Shown piece by piece: positions 1-11,249 of a DNA stretch of 34,645 nt. This DNA comes from an uncultured Lachnospiraceae bacterium (GTDB taxonomy: Bacteria > Bacillota > Clostridia > Lachnospirales > Lachnospiraceae). The notes beneath the pieces were generated by a model. The model made no database searches. It saw nothing but the letters and a program-made list of their open reading frames with translations, and was not told the origin of the DNA. Numbering within the stretch: the first letter of the stretch is position 1; every line of letters begins with the position of its first letter. A program made the position numbers and the translations under genes. Location: positions 1-34,645 of the forward strand of contig CANQDT010000025.1 of NCBI GenBank assembly GCA_947593735.1, read 5' to 3'.

Positions 1-15
1 CTTGTTTACTGTATG

Positions 16-48
16 CACGTTCCGGCAGGCTCCCCTGCCGCCCCGTGC
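16..48. other. Imperfect stem-loop at the left edge of the window
   Basis: GCACG (16-20) can pair with CGTGC (44-48), and GGCAGG (24-29) with CCTGCC (34-39) around a CTCC loop, leaving a 4 by 4 internal loop. A T-rich stretch (TTTCTTTT, 55-62) follows after several bases, so it could be a weak plus-strand terminator for a gene lying left of the window, or a structured RNA end. No gene is visible in bases 1-155. Confidence 0.3.
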
Positions 49-78
49 TCCGGGTTTCTTTTCTGAAATCCTCTTTTT

Positions 79-105
79 GCCATGGCTTCCGCCACGGCGT
101 TTTTT
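79..105 (+). terminator. Rho-independent terminator, plus strand
   Basis: GCCATGGC (79-86) pairs with GCCACGGC (91-98) around a TTCC loop, with one G-T pair. It is followed by G and six Ts (99-105). The T run is on the plus strand only, so it ends a transcript entering from beyond the left edge. It lies tail-to-tail with the minus-strand tRNA-Ser. Confidence 0.6.
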
Positions 106-155
106 AAGAATTTTCAGGGTTGTCATATGATTCTGTTGTCAATGTTCAATAACAC

Positions 156-244
156 CGGAGAAGGAGGGATTTGAACCCTCGCGCCGCTATTCACGACCTA
201 TACCCTTAGCAGGGGCACCTCTTCAGCCACTTGAGTACTTCTCC
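156..244 (-). tRNA. tRNA-Ser, anticodon GCU
   Basis: Read on the minus strand, this 89-nt gene has a perfect 7-bp acceptor stem (GGAGAAG with CTTCTCC) and a discriminator G. The anticodon stem encloses CTGCTAA, with the anticodon at 208-210. A long variable arm typical of class II serine tRNAs and the T-loop sequence GGTTCAAATCC are present. It reads AGC and AGU codons. The 3' CCA is not encoded and must be added by the nucleotidyltransferase. It is the first gene downstream of the fumarase operon, separated from it by a terminator. Confidence 0.93.
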
Positions 245-280
245 ATGTGCCTAAAATTAAGCATCGTATCCTTTTGTCAG

Positions 281-318
281 AAAAGGAAATTTAAAGCACC
301 GCCGCATTGGCAGTGCTT
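281..318 (-). terminator. Terminator of the gyrA-fumarase operon
   Basis: On the minus strand AAGCACTGCC (318-309) pairs with GGCGGTGCTT (303-294) around a 5-nt loop: ten pairs including one G-T. A T-rich tail (TAAATTTCCTTTT) follows. It begins 11 bases past the fumarase beta stop codon and is the natural end of the dnaN-to-fumarase gene run. Confidence 0.65.
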
Positions 319-328
319 GATTATTCTA

Positions 329-913
329 TCAAATAGGATTTTGTTTGTCAACAGATTTTTTCTGATTTTTCAAAAATTGTTCCACCGCCGTTTCGTACAG
401 GTTGTTCCCCCTGCTGTCGATGACGACAATGACCGGAAAGTTTTCTATTTCCAGCCTCCGCACCGCTTCCGTGCCGAGGTCTTCATAGGCGATCACTTTC
501 GACCGGACGATACATTTCGACAGGAGCGCTCCCGCTCCCCCGACCGCCGCATAGTAGACCGCGCCGTTCTTTTTCATGGCGTCGATCACCGCCCGGCTCC
601 GTTTTCCCTTTCCGATCATCCCCTGCAGTCCGTTCTCCAGCATAAGGGGCGTATATTTGTCCATCCGGCTTGACGTCGTCGGTCCCGCGGATCCGATCAC
701 CGCTTCCTCTCTCGCCGGGCTTGGCCCGAGATAATAGATCAGGTTGCCGGAAAGCGGGATGGGAATGTCCTTTCCTTCGAGCATGCTTTCATACATCCGT
801 TTGTGCGCCGCGTCTCTCGCGGTATAAATCGTGCCGGTCAGATATACATAATCGCCCGCGCGGAGGGAGCACGCTTCCTCCCTTGTCATTGGAACATGAA
901 TATGTCTGTCCAT
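329..913 (-). CDS. fumB: Fumarate hydratase class I (Fe-S type), beta subunit
   Basis: This 194-residue protein matches the beta (C-terminal) half of iron-sulfur hydro-lyases of the fumarase/L-tartrate dehydratase family. Recognisable parts are the N-terminal AGDYVYLTGTIYTARDAAHKR segment, the central GPTTSSRMDKYTP active-site segment (from about residue 77) and a swivelling domain that includes GGAGALLSKC. With the alpha subunit encoded just upstream (10-bp gap) it should interconvert fumarate and malate in the cytosol. The length is normal for the split, two-subunit form of anaerobes. Tartrate dehydratase (TtdB) is the main alternative and cannot be excluded from sequence alone. The symbol follows the common anaerobe name and does not imply E. 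coli FumB. It is the last gene before the operon terminator. Confidence 0.85.
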   Translation of the reverse strand: MDRHIHVPMTREEACSLRAGDYVYLTGTIYTARDAAHKRMYESMLEGKDIPIPLSGNLIYYLGPSPAREEAVIGSAGPTTSSRMDKYTPLMLENGLQGMIGKGKRSRAVIDAMKKNGAVYYAAVGGAGALLSKCIVRSKVIAYEDLGTEAVRRLEIENFPVIVVIDSRGNNLYETAVEQFLKNQKKSVDKQNPI

Positions 914-923
914 CTTTTATCCC

Positions 924-1766
924 CTATAACCTTCTTGTGCTGTGCCGGTTTACATGACAGCAGATATTGATCCCGACCGGCAGCCCCGCGATGTGGGTCG
1001 GATAAGTCTCAATGTTGACCGCGAGCGCCGTGACGGAACCGCCAAGCCCTCCCGGACCAATTCCGAGCCCGTTGATCCGGTCAAGCAGTTCTATTTCCAT
1101 CTCTTTTATATGAGGAAGCTCCGAATGTTTCCCAACCGGACGGGTGAGCGCATGCTTTGCCATACCGGCGCATTTTTCAAATGTTCCTCCGATTCCGACA
1201 CCGACCGTCATGGGCGGACAGGCGTTTGGTCCCGCTTCCCTGACCGTCGTCAAAACCGCTTCTTTGACGCCTTCCTCCCCGTCCGCCGGCTTCAGCATCC
1301 AGACGCGCGACATATTTTCCGACCCAAATCCCTTCGGCGCGACTGTGATCGTGAGGTTCTCGCCCGGCACGACCGAATAATGGATCACCGCAGGCGTATT
1401 GTCTTTTGTATTTTCCCGGATCAGGGGATCGCTGACCACCGATTTTCTCAGAAACCCTTCTTGATATCCGCGGCGAACGCCCTCGTTCACCGCTTCCTCC
1501 AGAGAGCCTCCCACGATATGGACGTCCTGGCCGAGTTCCAGAAAAACTACCGCCATACCGGTATCCTGACAGATCGGGATTTTTTCTTTTCCCGCGATCT
1601 GAAGATTCATTTCCAGCTGACCCAGAATTTTTTTCCCGAGGACCGACGTTTCCTTTTCCGCCGCTTCCCGCATCGCGCGTTCCATATCTTCGGATAAAAA
1701 ATGGGTCGATTCCACGCACATTTCCGCGATCGTCCGGGTAATCTCGCTGACGTTTATTTCTCTCAT
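924..1766 (-). CDS. fumA: Fumarate hydratase class I (Fe-S type), alpha subunit
   Basis: This 280-residue alpha subunit carries the three cysteine regions expected to hold the [4Fe-4S] cluster: Cys66 in PICQDTGMA, Cys183 in GPNACPPMT, and Cys269/Cys270 in [26 protein letters not shown] and [10 protein letters not shown] are also typical of the family. It works with the beta subunit encoded 10 bp downstream to hydrate fumarate to malate, or possibly to act on tartrate. Its ATG (1766-1764) overlaps the gyrA stop codon by 4 bp, so it is translationally coupled to DNA gyrase subunit A, an uncommon partner for a fumarase. The protein looks intact and of normal length. An oxygen-labile Fe-S fumarase fits a strict anaerobe. 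Confidence 0.87.
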   Translation of the reverse strand: MREINVSEITRTIAEMCVESTHFLSEDMERAMREAAEKETSVLGKKILGQLEMNLQIAGKEKIPICQDTGMAVVFLELGQDVHIVGGSLEEAVNEGVRRGYQEGFLRKSVVSDPLIRENTKDNTPAVIHYSVVPGENLTITVAPKGFGSENMSRVWMLKPADGEEGVKEAVLTTVREAGPNACPPMTVGVGIGGTFEKCAGMAKHALTRPVGKHSELPHIKEMEIELLDRINGLGIGPGGLGGSVTALAVNIETYPTHIAGLPVGINICCHVNRHSTRRL

Positions 1767-4246
1767 AACGATGGCTCCGCGTTTTCATCCTCCGGATCTT
1801 TGTCCCTTACTTTGGCGACGCCCGCGACAAAAATATCTTTTTCTGCGTCTACGCTGATCAATTTCACGCCGGACGCGATCCGCCCGACTTTTGATATCGT
1901 ATCCACACTCATCCGGATGATGATTCCTTCATTCGTGATCAACATGATTTCCTGGTCTTCATTCACTGCCTTGGCGCCTATGACCGCACCGGTTTTTTCA
2001 GTGATCTTGTAGCACCGAACGCCTTTTCCGCCCCTGTGCTGCGCCGTAAATTCTTTCATATCGGTACGTTTTCCCATACCGTTCGCGGAAACGATCAGAA
2101 GATCGTCGCCCTGGCTGACCATCTGCATCGCGACGACTTCGTCTCCCGGCATCAGGTTCATGCCGCGGACTCCCATGGAGGGCCGCCCTGTCTCCCGGAC
2201 GTCCTTTTCATGAAACCGGATACATTGCCCGTTTTTCGTGACGAGGATGATATCCTGCTGATTGTCTGTTACTTTTACTTCGATCAGCTCGTCTTCCTCC
2301 CGGAGCCCGATCGCCGCGAGCCCTGTTTTGCGGACGTTCCGGTAATCCACGATCGACGTCTTTTTGACTGTGCCGTTTTTGGTCGCCATGAACAGATACG
2401 TCCCTTCCTGATATTCCCTGATCGGGATGATCGCGGTGATGCTTTCCCCCGGCTGCAGCTGAAGAAGGTTGATGATCGCCGTTCCGCGCGACGTGCGCCC
2501 CGCTTCCGGAATCTCATATCCTTTTAGCCGATAGACGCGTCCTGTATTTGTAAAAAAAAGAATATAATGATGGGTCGTCGTCATGAGAAGTTCTTCAATG
2601 AAGTCTTCTTCGATCGTCTGCATTCCGCGGATTCCTTTTCCGCCCCGGTTCTGGTTTCGGAAATTATCCACAGTCATCCGCTTGATATACCCGAGCTTCG
2701 TCATCGCGATCACAGTATTCTCTTTCGGGATCAGATCTTCATCCGTAATTTCCTCATCATCAATTCCGATGGATGTGCGTCTTTCATCCCCATATTTGTC
2801 GCGGATCACAATGATCTCATCCCGGATCACTCCGAGCAGCATTTTTCTGTCCTGAAGGATCGATTTTAAATATGTAATTTTTTCCATCAGATCTTTGTAT
2901 TCGTTCTCAAGCTTTCCCCGTTCCAGCCCGGTCAGGGTACGCAACCGCATATCGACGATCGCCTGCGCCTGCGCGTCCGTCAATGCAAACGATTCCATCA
3001 GCTTTTCTTTCGCGATCTGAACCGTTTCCGAACCTCTGATTATGCGGATCACTTCGTCGATATGATCGAGCGCGATCAGAAGCCCCTGTAAAATATGCGC
3101 CCTTTCTTCCGCTTTATTTAAGTCATACCGCGTCCTTCTTGTGACGACTTCCTCCTGATGCTTCAAATAATAATGAAGCATATCATACAGGTTCAGAATA
3201 CGCGGTTCCCCTCCGACAAGCGCGAGCATATTGACTCCAAACGTATCCTGGAGCTGCGTGTGCTTGTACAGCTGGTTCAAAAGGACATTCGCGTTGACAT
3301 CCCTGCGCAGTTCAATACAGATTCTCATGCCGGACCGGTCGGATTCATCCCTTAATTCCGTAATGCCATCGACCCGTTTTTCCTTTACCAGCTCGGCGAT
3401 CTTCTCGATCAGCCTCGCTTTGTTCACCATAAAAGGAATCTCTGTCACAAGGATCCTCTGTTTCCCGTTTGGAAGCTGTTCGATCTCCGTCACGGCGCGC
3501 ACTTTGATCTTTCCTCTGCCGGTCCGGTACGCTTCCTGGATCCCATTCATCCCGAGGATCACTCCCCCTGTCGGGAAATCCGGCCCTTTTACGATCTCCA
3601 TCAGTTCTTCGATCCGGGTATCGCGATCTTCCGTTACTTCGTTGTCGATCATCTTCACTACCGCGTTGATCGTTTCTTTCAGATTATGGGGAGGAATGTT
3701 AGTCGCCATTCCGACCGCGATCCCGGAAGTCCCGTTTACCAGGAGATTCGGATACCGGGAAGGAAGAATCGTCGGTTCTTTTTCTGTTTCATCAAAGTTT
3801 GGCGTAAAATCAACGGTATCCTTGTTGATATCCGCAGTCATCTCCATGGAAATCCTGCTCAGCCGCGCCTCCGTATACCGCATCGCCGCGGCGCCGTCCC
3901 CGTCGACCGACCCGAAATTTCCATGCCCGTCTACAAGAGGATAACGGGTGGACCAGTCCTGCGCTAATTTTACAAGCGCTTCATAGATCGAACTGTCTCC
4001 GTGAGGATGATATTTACCCATCGTATCACCGACAATACGGGCGCATTTCCGGTGCGGCTTATCCGGTCCGTTATTCAATTCGATCATGGAATATAAGATT
4101 CTCCTCTGAACCGGCTTCAATCCGTCCCGCACATCCGGCAGCGCTCTGGCGGCAATGACGCTCATCGCATAGTCGATATAAAATGTTTCCATTTTCTTTT
4201 TCAGATCGACTTCATGAACTTTATCAAAAATATGATTGTCATCCAT
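1763..4246 (-). CDS. gyrA: DNA gyrase subunit A
   Basis: This 827-residue breakage-reunion subunit of the ATP-dependent gyrase forms an A2B2 complex with GyrB and introduces negative supercoils. The catalytic tyrosine is Tyr124 in [11 protein letters not shown]. The quinolone-resistance region reads [13 protein letters not shown], with Ser85 and Glu89 at the positions of E. coli Ser83 and Asp87, so the usual sensitive-type serine is present. The GyrA box appears as [11 protein letters not shown], and beta-propeller repeats fill the C-terminal third. The start [19 protein letters not shown] is typical, and gyrB ends 16 bp upstream. The stop overlaps the fumarase alpha start. Length is normal for the family. 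Confidence 0.97.
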   Translation of the reverse strand: MDDNHIFDKVHEVDLKKKMETFYIDYAMSVIAARALPDVRDGLKPVQRRILYSMIELNNGPDKPHRKCARIVGDTMGKYHPHGDSSIYEALVKLAQDWSTRYPLVDGHGNFGSVDGDGAAAMRYTEARLSRISMEMTADINKDTVDFTPNFDETEKEPTILPSRYPNLLVNGTSGIAVGMATNIPPHNLKETINAVVKMIDNEVTEDRDTRIEELMEIVKGPDFPTGGVILGMNGIQEAYRTGRGKIKVRAVTEIEQLPNGKQRILVTEIPFMVNKARLIEKIAELVKEKRVDGITELRDESDRSGMRICIELRRDVNANVLLNQLYKHTQLQDTFGVNMLALVGGEPRILNLYDMLHYYLKHQEEVVTRRTRYDLNKAEERAHILQGLLIALDHIDEVIRIIRGSETVQIAKEKLMESFALTDAQAQAIVDMRLRTLTGLERGKLENEYKDLMEKITYLKSILQDRKMLLGVIRDEIIVIRDKYGDERRTSIGIDDEEITDEDLIPKENTVIAMTKLGYIKRMTVDNFRNQNRGGKGIRGMQTIEEDFIEELLMTTTHHYILFFTNTGRVYRLKGYEIPEAGRTSRGTAIINLLQLQPGESITAIIPIREYQEGTYLFMATKNGTVKKTSIVDYRNVRKTGLAAIGLREEDELIEVKVTDNQQDIILVTKNGQCIRFHEKDVRETGRPSMGVRGMNLMPGDEVVAMQMVSQGDDLLIVSANGMGKRTDMKEFTAQHRGGKGVRCYKITEKTGAVIGAKAVNEDQEIMLITNEGIIIRMSVDTISKVGRIASGVKLISVDAEKDIFVAGVAKVRDKDPEDENAEPSL

Positions 4247-4262
4247 TCATATATCCTCCCGA

Positions 4263-7268
<3,006 letters not shown>

Positions 7269-7272
<4 letters not shown>

Positions 7273-7493
7273 TCTGCCACCAGCGAAGATTTCATTTTTA
7301 TCTGACAGCTGCCATATTCTATGACAGATCCGTCATACAGCTTTCTTCCTCTCCGAAGTTCCGTCTGCCCGTCTACTTTTACAAGTCCGTCCTGGATCAG
7401 AAATTTCGCTTCGACTCCGGAATTTGCGATCCCGGTCGCTTTCAGCGCCTGTCCGAGACGGATCGATTCCTCTTTTAAAACAAATGTTTCCAT
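7269..7493 (-). CDS. yaaA: S4-domain RNA-binding protein (YaaA-like)
   Basis: This 74-residue protein consists of little more than one S4 RNA-binding domain (SIRLGQALKATGIANSGVEA through IQDGLVKVDGQTELRRGRKL). It corresponds to the small S4 gene found between dnaN and recF in Bacillus and Clostridia (B. subtilis YaaA/RlbA). A role in binding structured RNA, possibly rRNA during ribosome assembly, is inferred from the family and is not shown here. It lies 17 bp after dnaN and its stop overlaps the recF start by 4 bp. It is unrelated to the E. coli gene also called yaaA. Confidence 0.9.
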
Positions 7494-7510
7494 GCTGTTC
7501 CGATCCTTTT

Positions 7511-8617
7511 TTAATATGACGTAAAGTTGACAGGAAGAATCAGGTAAATATAAGATTCTTCCTCGTCCCTGATAAAGCAGGGCGCTTTCGGATTCACAAG
7601 ATAGATCGTAATCTCCTCATCATCGATCACGCGGAGCGCGTCCAGGAGAAACCTCGGATTAAATCCGATCAGGATATCCTTTCCTTCTTTCTGGATCGTC
7701 AGATCTTCATTCATGGAACCGATCATCGTATTGACCTTCAATTCCATTTTTCCGTCGGTCATATTTAAAATGATCGGACGTTTGTCACTTTCCCGGATCA
7801 GAAGGATCGCCCGTTCCATGCTGTTGATAAAATCTTTTTTGTTAATAACGATCTTCGTCTCATAATCGCTTGACAGCATTTGCTTGATCTTATAATATTC
7901 TCCCTCCAGAAGACGGGAAACAACCTTTGTCTGGTCAAATTCAAATAAAATATGTTTATCCGAAAAAGTGATGATGACATCCTCTTCCGCTTCTCCCGGC
8001 AGGATCTTATTCAGGTCGCTTAATGTTTTTCCCGGGACAACGACTTTCACATGTTCATAATTCTTTTTTAATTCCATATTCCGAATGGAAATGCGGTGGC
8101 CGTCAAGGGACGTGACCGTGAAGATCCCGTCGTTTACTTCAAATAATTCTCCGGTCATCAGCCTGTTATTTTCATTGTCGGAAATCGAAAAGATTGTCTG
8201 CCGGATCGCCTCTTTCAGAGAAAACTGGGAGATCGCGATGCTTTTTTCCCTCTGTATATCGGGAAGCGACGGAAAATCGTTTCCTTCCCTGCCGGAAATA
8301 TGAAAGACGGAATTTTCACAAGTGATCGTTGCTTTTTCATTCTCGTCCGTTTCCAATGTGATATCATTATCCGGAAGCTTCCTTACGATCTCAGAAAAAA
8401 GCCTCGCGTCGATGGCGATCTGCCCTTCTTCCTCGATCGTTCCCTCAACGATCGTTTCGATGCCAAGTTCCATATCGTTTGCCGTCATCTTGATGGTTTC
8501 ATTTCTCGCCTCAATGAGAATACATTCTAAGATCGGCAATGTCGTTTTTGAGGAAACCGCTTTTAAGACGGTTGAAACGGAAGCCTGTAATTGATTTCTG
8601 CTGCATAATAGTTTCAT
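7511..8617 (-). CDS. dnaN: DNA polymerase III beta subunit (sliding clamp)
   Basis: This 368-residue ring-forming clamp gives processivity to the replicative polymerase and is a docking platform for repair factors. The start MKLLCSRNQLQASVSTVLKAV, the central SLDGHRISIRN and the C-terminal LVNPKAPCFIRDEEESYIYLILPV segment are diagnostic of DnaN. AGGAG lies 12 bases before the ATG, with a DnaA-box-like TTATACACC between them on the minus strand. A candidate promoter lies upstream, so dnaN may be transcribed on its own as well as from dnaA. The 17-bp gap to the S4 gene suggests one operon. Confidence 0.97.
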   Translation of the reverse strand: MKLLCSRNQLQASVSTVLKAVSSKTTLPILECILIEARNETIKMTANDMELGIETIVEGTIEEEGQIAIDARLFSEIVRKLPDNDITLETDENEKATITCENSVFHISGREGNDFPSLPDIQREKSIAISQFSLKEAIRQTIFSISDNENNRLMTGELFEVNDGIFTVTSLDGHRISIRNMELKKNYEHVKVVVPGKTLSDLNKILPGEAEEDVIITFSDKHILFEFDQTKVVSRLLEGEYYKIKQMLSSDYETKIVINKKDFINSMERAILLIRESDKRPIILNMTDGKMELKVNTMIGSMNEDLTIQKEGKDILIGFNPRFLLDALRVIDDEEITIYLVNPKAPCFIRDEEESYIYLILPVNFTSY

Positions 8618-8620
8618 GAT

Positions 8621-8853
8621 GGTGTATAACTCCTCTCTTCAGGTTGTTGAATGATGGAACGTATTATATTAAATAAATTTCCGTAGTCTTCGTAGTAGGC
8701 GCTGTGGATTTGTTGATAACCGTTTTTTCGCTGAAAGGCAAAGGAAAAACGGGAAAGAATAACTGTGTGAATAAAACAGAAATTCCATGTGCATTTCTGG
8801 TATATTTTTTTTGTAAAAATATGTAAAATAAAAATATAAACAATTTATCAACA
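8621..8853. other. DnaA-box cluster and AT-rich stretch, candidate oriC component
   Basis: The dnaA-dnaN gap (8618-8884) contains one exact match to TGTGNATAA, TGTGAATAA at 8766-8774. There are 8-of-9 matches at 8621-8629 (GGTGTATAA), 8711-8719 (TGTTGATAA) and 8845-8853 (TTATCAACA), and a weaker TGTGGATTT at 8703-8711 abutting the second. Bases 8795-8850 are very AT-rich and could be the unwinding element. This resembles the B. subtilis arrangement, where the unwinding element lies between dnaA and dnaN. The motifs are seen directly; origin function is inferred. Confidence 0.6.
8663..8690 (-). promoter_or_regulatory. Candidate dnaN promoter
   Basis: A perfect -10 TATAAT on the minus strand (8668-8663) has a poor -35, AAGACT (8690-8685), at 16 bases. 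It sits about 45 bases before the dnaN start and just downstream of DnaA-box-like motifs at 8703-8719, so DnaA could influence it. The weak -35 keeps confidence moderate. Confidence 0.4.
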
Positions 8854-8884
8854 GGAAATAAACAGGGTTTCAACCGGATATCCA

Positions 8885-10219
8885 CTACATATTCGGATTG
8901 ATCTTTTTCACCAGGACGTCGATCGTATTTTTGAGATTCTGGTTTTCCCGGATATCCGATTCGATTTTTTTGATCCCGTGTATGATAGTCGTATGATCCC
9001 TCCTGCCGAGAATGTTGCCGACATATTGCAGGGAACAATCCGTCATCTTCTGGCACAGATACATGGAAATCTGCCTCGGATAAGCGATGTCCTGGCTTTT
9101 CTTTTTGGATACCATATCGTTCATGGTCAAGCCGTAATGCTCCGCGACGGTCTGGATGATCAGTTCCGCCGTGATCTCTTTGGAACCGTCCGGCGAGATC
9201 AGATCTTTCAGCGCTTTTTCCGCAAGGACAAGGTCGATCGGCTGCCGTTCCAGGTTGGAAAAGAAAATGATCTTGTTTAACGCGCCTTCCAGTTCCCGGA
9301 TGTTAAATTTGATATTGGAAGCAATATAATCCAGAATGTTATCGTCGATCGAGATGCCGTCCGTTTCTACTTTTTTGCGCAGGATCGCCATACGCGTCTC
9401 ATAATTCGGAGAAGAAATATCCGCCTGGATCCCCATTTCAAATCTTGTCCGAAGACGATCCTCCAGCTGGACGAGGTCTTTCGGGGATTTGTCGGATGTG
9501 ATGACGATCTGTTTTTTTGACTGATGGAGCGTATTGAACGTATGGAAAAATTCTTCCTGCGTACTCTCTTTCCCGACGATAAACTGGATGTCATCGATCA
9601 GAAGGAGGTCGATGTTCCTGTATTTATCGCGAAATTCCTGGTTTTTATCCTGCTTGATCGATTCGATCAGTTCGTTCGTAAATGTTTCGCTCGTGACATA
9701 CAATACTTTCGCATTTTTATTTTTGGAAAGAATGTGATGACCGATCGCCTGCATCAGATGCGTTTTGCCAAGACCGACGCCTCCGTACAAAAAAAGCGGG
9801 TTGTATGCTTCGGCTGGGGATTCCGCGACCGCGACACTCGCGGCGTGGGCAAATTTATTGTTGTCGCCGATAATAAACGTATCAAATGTATATTTTGGAT
9901 TCAGGTTTGTTGTGATCTGATTGGATTTTTCTGCGTCTTCTTCTTTTTCTTCCTGATTGATTATGAATTTTACTTCATAATTGGTATCGAACAATTCGTT
10001 GATCGCAAGCTGCAGATACATATCATAAAATTTGGATTCGATAAAATTTAATCCCCGGCTGCCCATTTTGTTGTCGAGGGAAAAATAGATGGTATCATCC
10101 TTGATCTCCTCTACGGTTAGCGGCTGGATCCATGCTTTGATCGCGGCGGTCGATACATTATAATCTTTTTCGATCATTCCAAGAATAACCGGCCAGTTGT
10201 TTATAATTTTATTTTTCAT
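8885..10219 (-). CDS. dnaA: Chromosomal replication initiator DnaA
   Basis: DnaA (444 residues) is the AAA+ initiator that binds DnaA boxes and melts oriC. Walker A is GGVGLGKT (146-153), Walker B LLLIDD (205-210) and sensor 1 IVITSDKSP (238-246). The DNA-binding signature is RRDHTTIIHG (406-415). I chose the ATG at 10219 because GAGG lies 8 bases upstream. A GTG two codons earlier (10225) is in frame but only 2 bases from that site. The short linker around residues 88-105 (domain II) is acidic and low-complexity, as usual. Unlike in most Firmicutes, rpmH is not the divergent neighbour; an AraC gene and a sugar operon lie between. Confidence 0.97.
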   Translation of the reverse strand: MKNKIINNWPVILGMIEKDYNVSTAAIKAWIQPLTVEEIKDDTIYFSLDNKMGSRGLNFIESKFYDMYLQLAINELFDTNYEVKFIINQEEKEEDAEKSNQITTNLNPKYTFDTFIIGDNNKFAHAASVAVAESPAEAYNPLFLYGGVGLGKTHLMQAIGHHILSKNKNAKVLYVTSETFTNELIESIKQDKNQEFRDKYRNIDLLLIDDIQFIVGKESTQEEFFHTFNTLHQSKKQIVITSDKSPKDLVQLEDRLRTRFEMGIQADISSPNYETRMAILRKKVETDGISIDDNILDYIASNIKFNIRELEGALNKIIFFSNLERQPIDLVLAEKALKDLISPDGSKEITAELIIQTVAEHYGLTMNDMVSKKKSQDIAYPRQISMYLCQKMTDCSLQYVGNILGRRDHTTIIHGIKKIESDIRENQNLKNTIDVLVKKINPNM

Positions 10220-10282
10220 AGACACAACCTCATTGTCATGGTAAATGTAATAAAATCAAAAAGCGCAAATTTTCATATATAT

Positions 10283-10311
10283 ATTGTATAACAAAACCAA
10301 TTTTTTTTCAA
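10283..10311 (-). promoter_or_regulatory. Candidate dnaA promoter
   Basis: On the minus strand TTGAAA (10311-10306) is followed after 17 bases by TACAAT (10288-10283). Each hexamer differs from consensus at one base. It lies about 65 bases before the dnaA start. The surrounding 95 bp between the AraC gene and dnaA are AT-rich, with no good DnaA box and no GC-rich terminator hairpin, so AraC transcripts may also read into dnaA. Confidence 0.5.
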
Positions 10312-10320
10312 CCAAACAAA

Positions 10321-11112
10321 TCAAGGATTTCTTTTTTGAAAATCTTTTATGGGAGATAATCCGAAATGGGATTTGTATGACCGATAAAACGAGGAATAGT
10401 CATGAAATCCGCATTGCAGAAAAACCGTGGTCGGATGAGATCCGTGGTGCAGGAGATCTTTCGCCATCAACAGCCGTTTGATCGTTATATAATTCCAGAT
10501 GGTGGAACCGGTCGCCGCTTTAAATTTGCGGTTCAGCTGTGATTTGCTTAAAAAAGCGAACCGGCTGATATCGTCCAATGTCAGTTCTTCTGTCATATGT
10601 TCATTGATAAAAGAAATGACGCCGGAAAATTCCTCTGTTTTCTGGCGGCTTTTTTGAATGATCGGATAAGCGTTTTTTAATTCATCGAGCAAAACCGTCA
10701 GATATAATTGCTGTTCGTCGGGCGGCGATGTGCAGATCTTGTCGAGATAGGATAACCAGTTGTTTTGTTTGAAAAGAGAGGACGGATAACGGTTCAGCTG
10801 TCCCAGAGGGCGTTGATGGATAAAATCCATAATGGGATTTCTGTAGCCGCGAAGGATCGCTTCCGGATAAAAATTGATGACGTACCGTTCATAGGGAGCG
10901 TTGGAACGGAGCAGGAGACAGTGGGCTTCCGCGCGCTTCATGATCAGAATGTCCCCGGATCTTAAATCATAAAAATTCCCTTCTACGGAATATTTCGCGT
11001 CTCCTGTAAGAAAGCAATAGAGTTCATAGGTTTCATGCGTATGCATATGAACCAGGTTCGGATCCGGAACTTTATCGTAATATTTGGATGAAACAGTGAT
11101 CGGATTTGTCAT
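10321..11112 (-). CDS. AraC-family transcriptional regulator
   Basis: This 263-residue regulator has an N-terminal cupin sensor (LVHMHTHETYELYCFLTG, about 20-37, with the DLRSGDILI turn) and a C-terminal pair of helix-turn-helix motifs (LTLDDISRFAFLSKSQLNRKF and FHDYSSFYRSYKSHFGLSP). It is transcribed away from the uronate operon across a 137-bp shared upstream region, the usual arrangement for a local activator. The operon promoter has a perfect -10 but a poor -35, which fits activator dependence. The ligand is probably a uronic acid, a glucuronide or an intermediate, by context only. An AAGGAG site precedes the ATG. It ends 102 bp before the dnaA start on the same strand. Confidence 0.88.
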   Translation of the reverse strand: MTNPITVSSKYYDKVPDPNLVHMHTHETYELYCFLTGDAKYSVEGNFYDLRSGDILIMKRAEAHCLLLRSNAPYERYVINFYPEAILRGYRNPIMDFIHQRPLGQLNRYPSSLFKQNNWLSYLDKICTSPPDEQQLYLTVLLDELKNAYPIIQKSRQKTEEFSGVISFINEHMTEELTLDDISRFAFLSKSQLNRKFKAATGSTIWNYITIKRLLMAKDLLHHGSHPTTVFLQCGFHDYSSFYRSYKSHFGLSPIKDFQKRNP

Positions 11113-11131
11113 GGCAATTCTCCTTTTTTTT

Positions 11132-11160
11132 ATCGTACAATAAAATGCGCATATTTACAA
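11132..11160 (-). promoter_or_regulatory. Candidate promoter of the AraC gene
   Basis: On the minus strand TTGTAA (11160-11155) precedes TACGAT (11137-11132) with a 17-base spacer. The spacer contains the 8-bp palindrome ATGCGCAT (11145-11152), a possible operator half or autoregulatory site. Both hexamers are only moderate matches. Confidence 0.35.
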
Positions 11161-11183
11161 TCTTTTTCTGCCTTTATTTGCAA

Positions 11184-11212
11184 TAGACGGACCGCGGTTT
11201 TTTATTTATAAT
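11184..11212 (+). promoter_or_regulatory. Candidate promoter of the uronate operon
   Basis: A perfect TATAAT (11207-11212) has only TAGACG (11184-11189) at the -35 spacing of 17. The start codon of uxaC follows about 37 bases later. The weak -35 together with a divergent AraC gene suggests a promoter that needs activation. Confidence 0.5.
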
Positions 11213-11249
11213 AGCAGTACCAGGTGCAAAAGGAGAAATATCAGTTACT

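Noticed and set aside
10226-10320. DnaA boxes upstream of dnaA
   Set aside because: Only a 7-of-9 match (TTATACAAT on the minus strand) was found, not enough to call an upstream oriC module.
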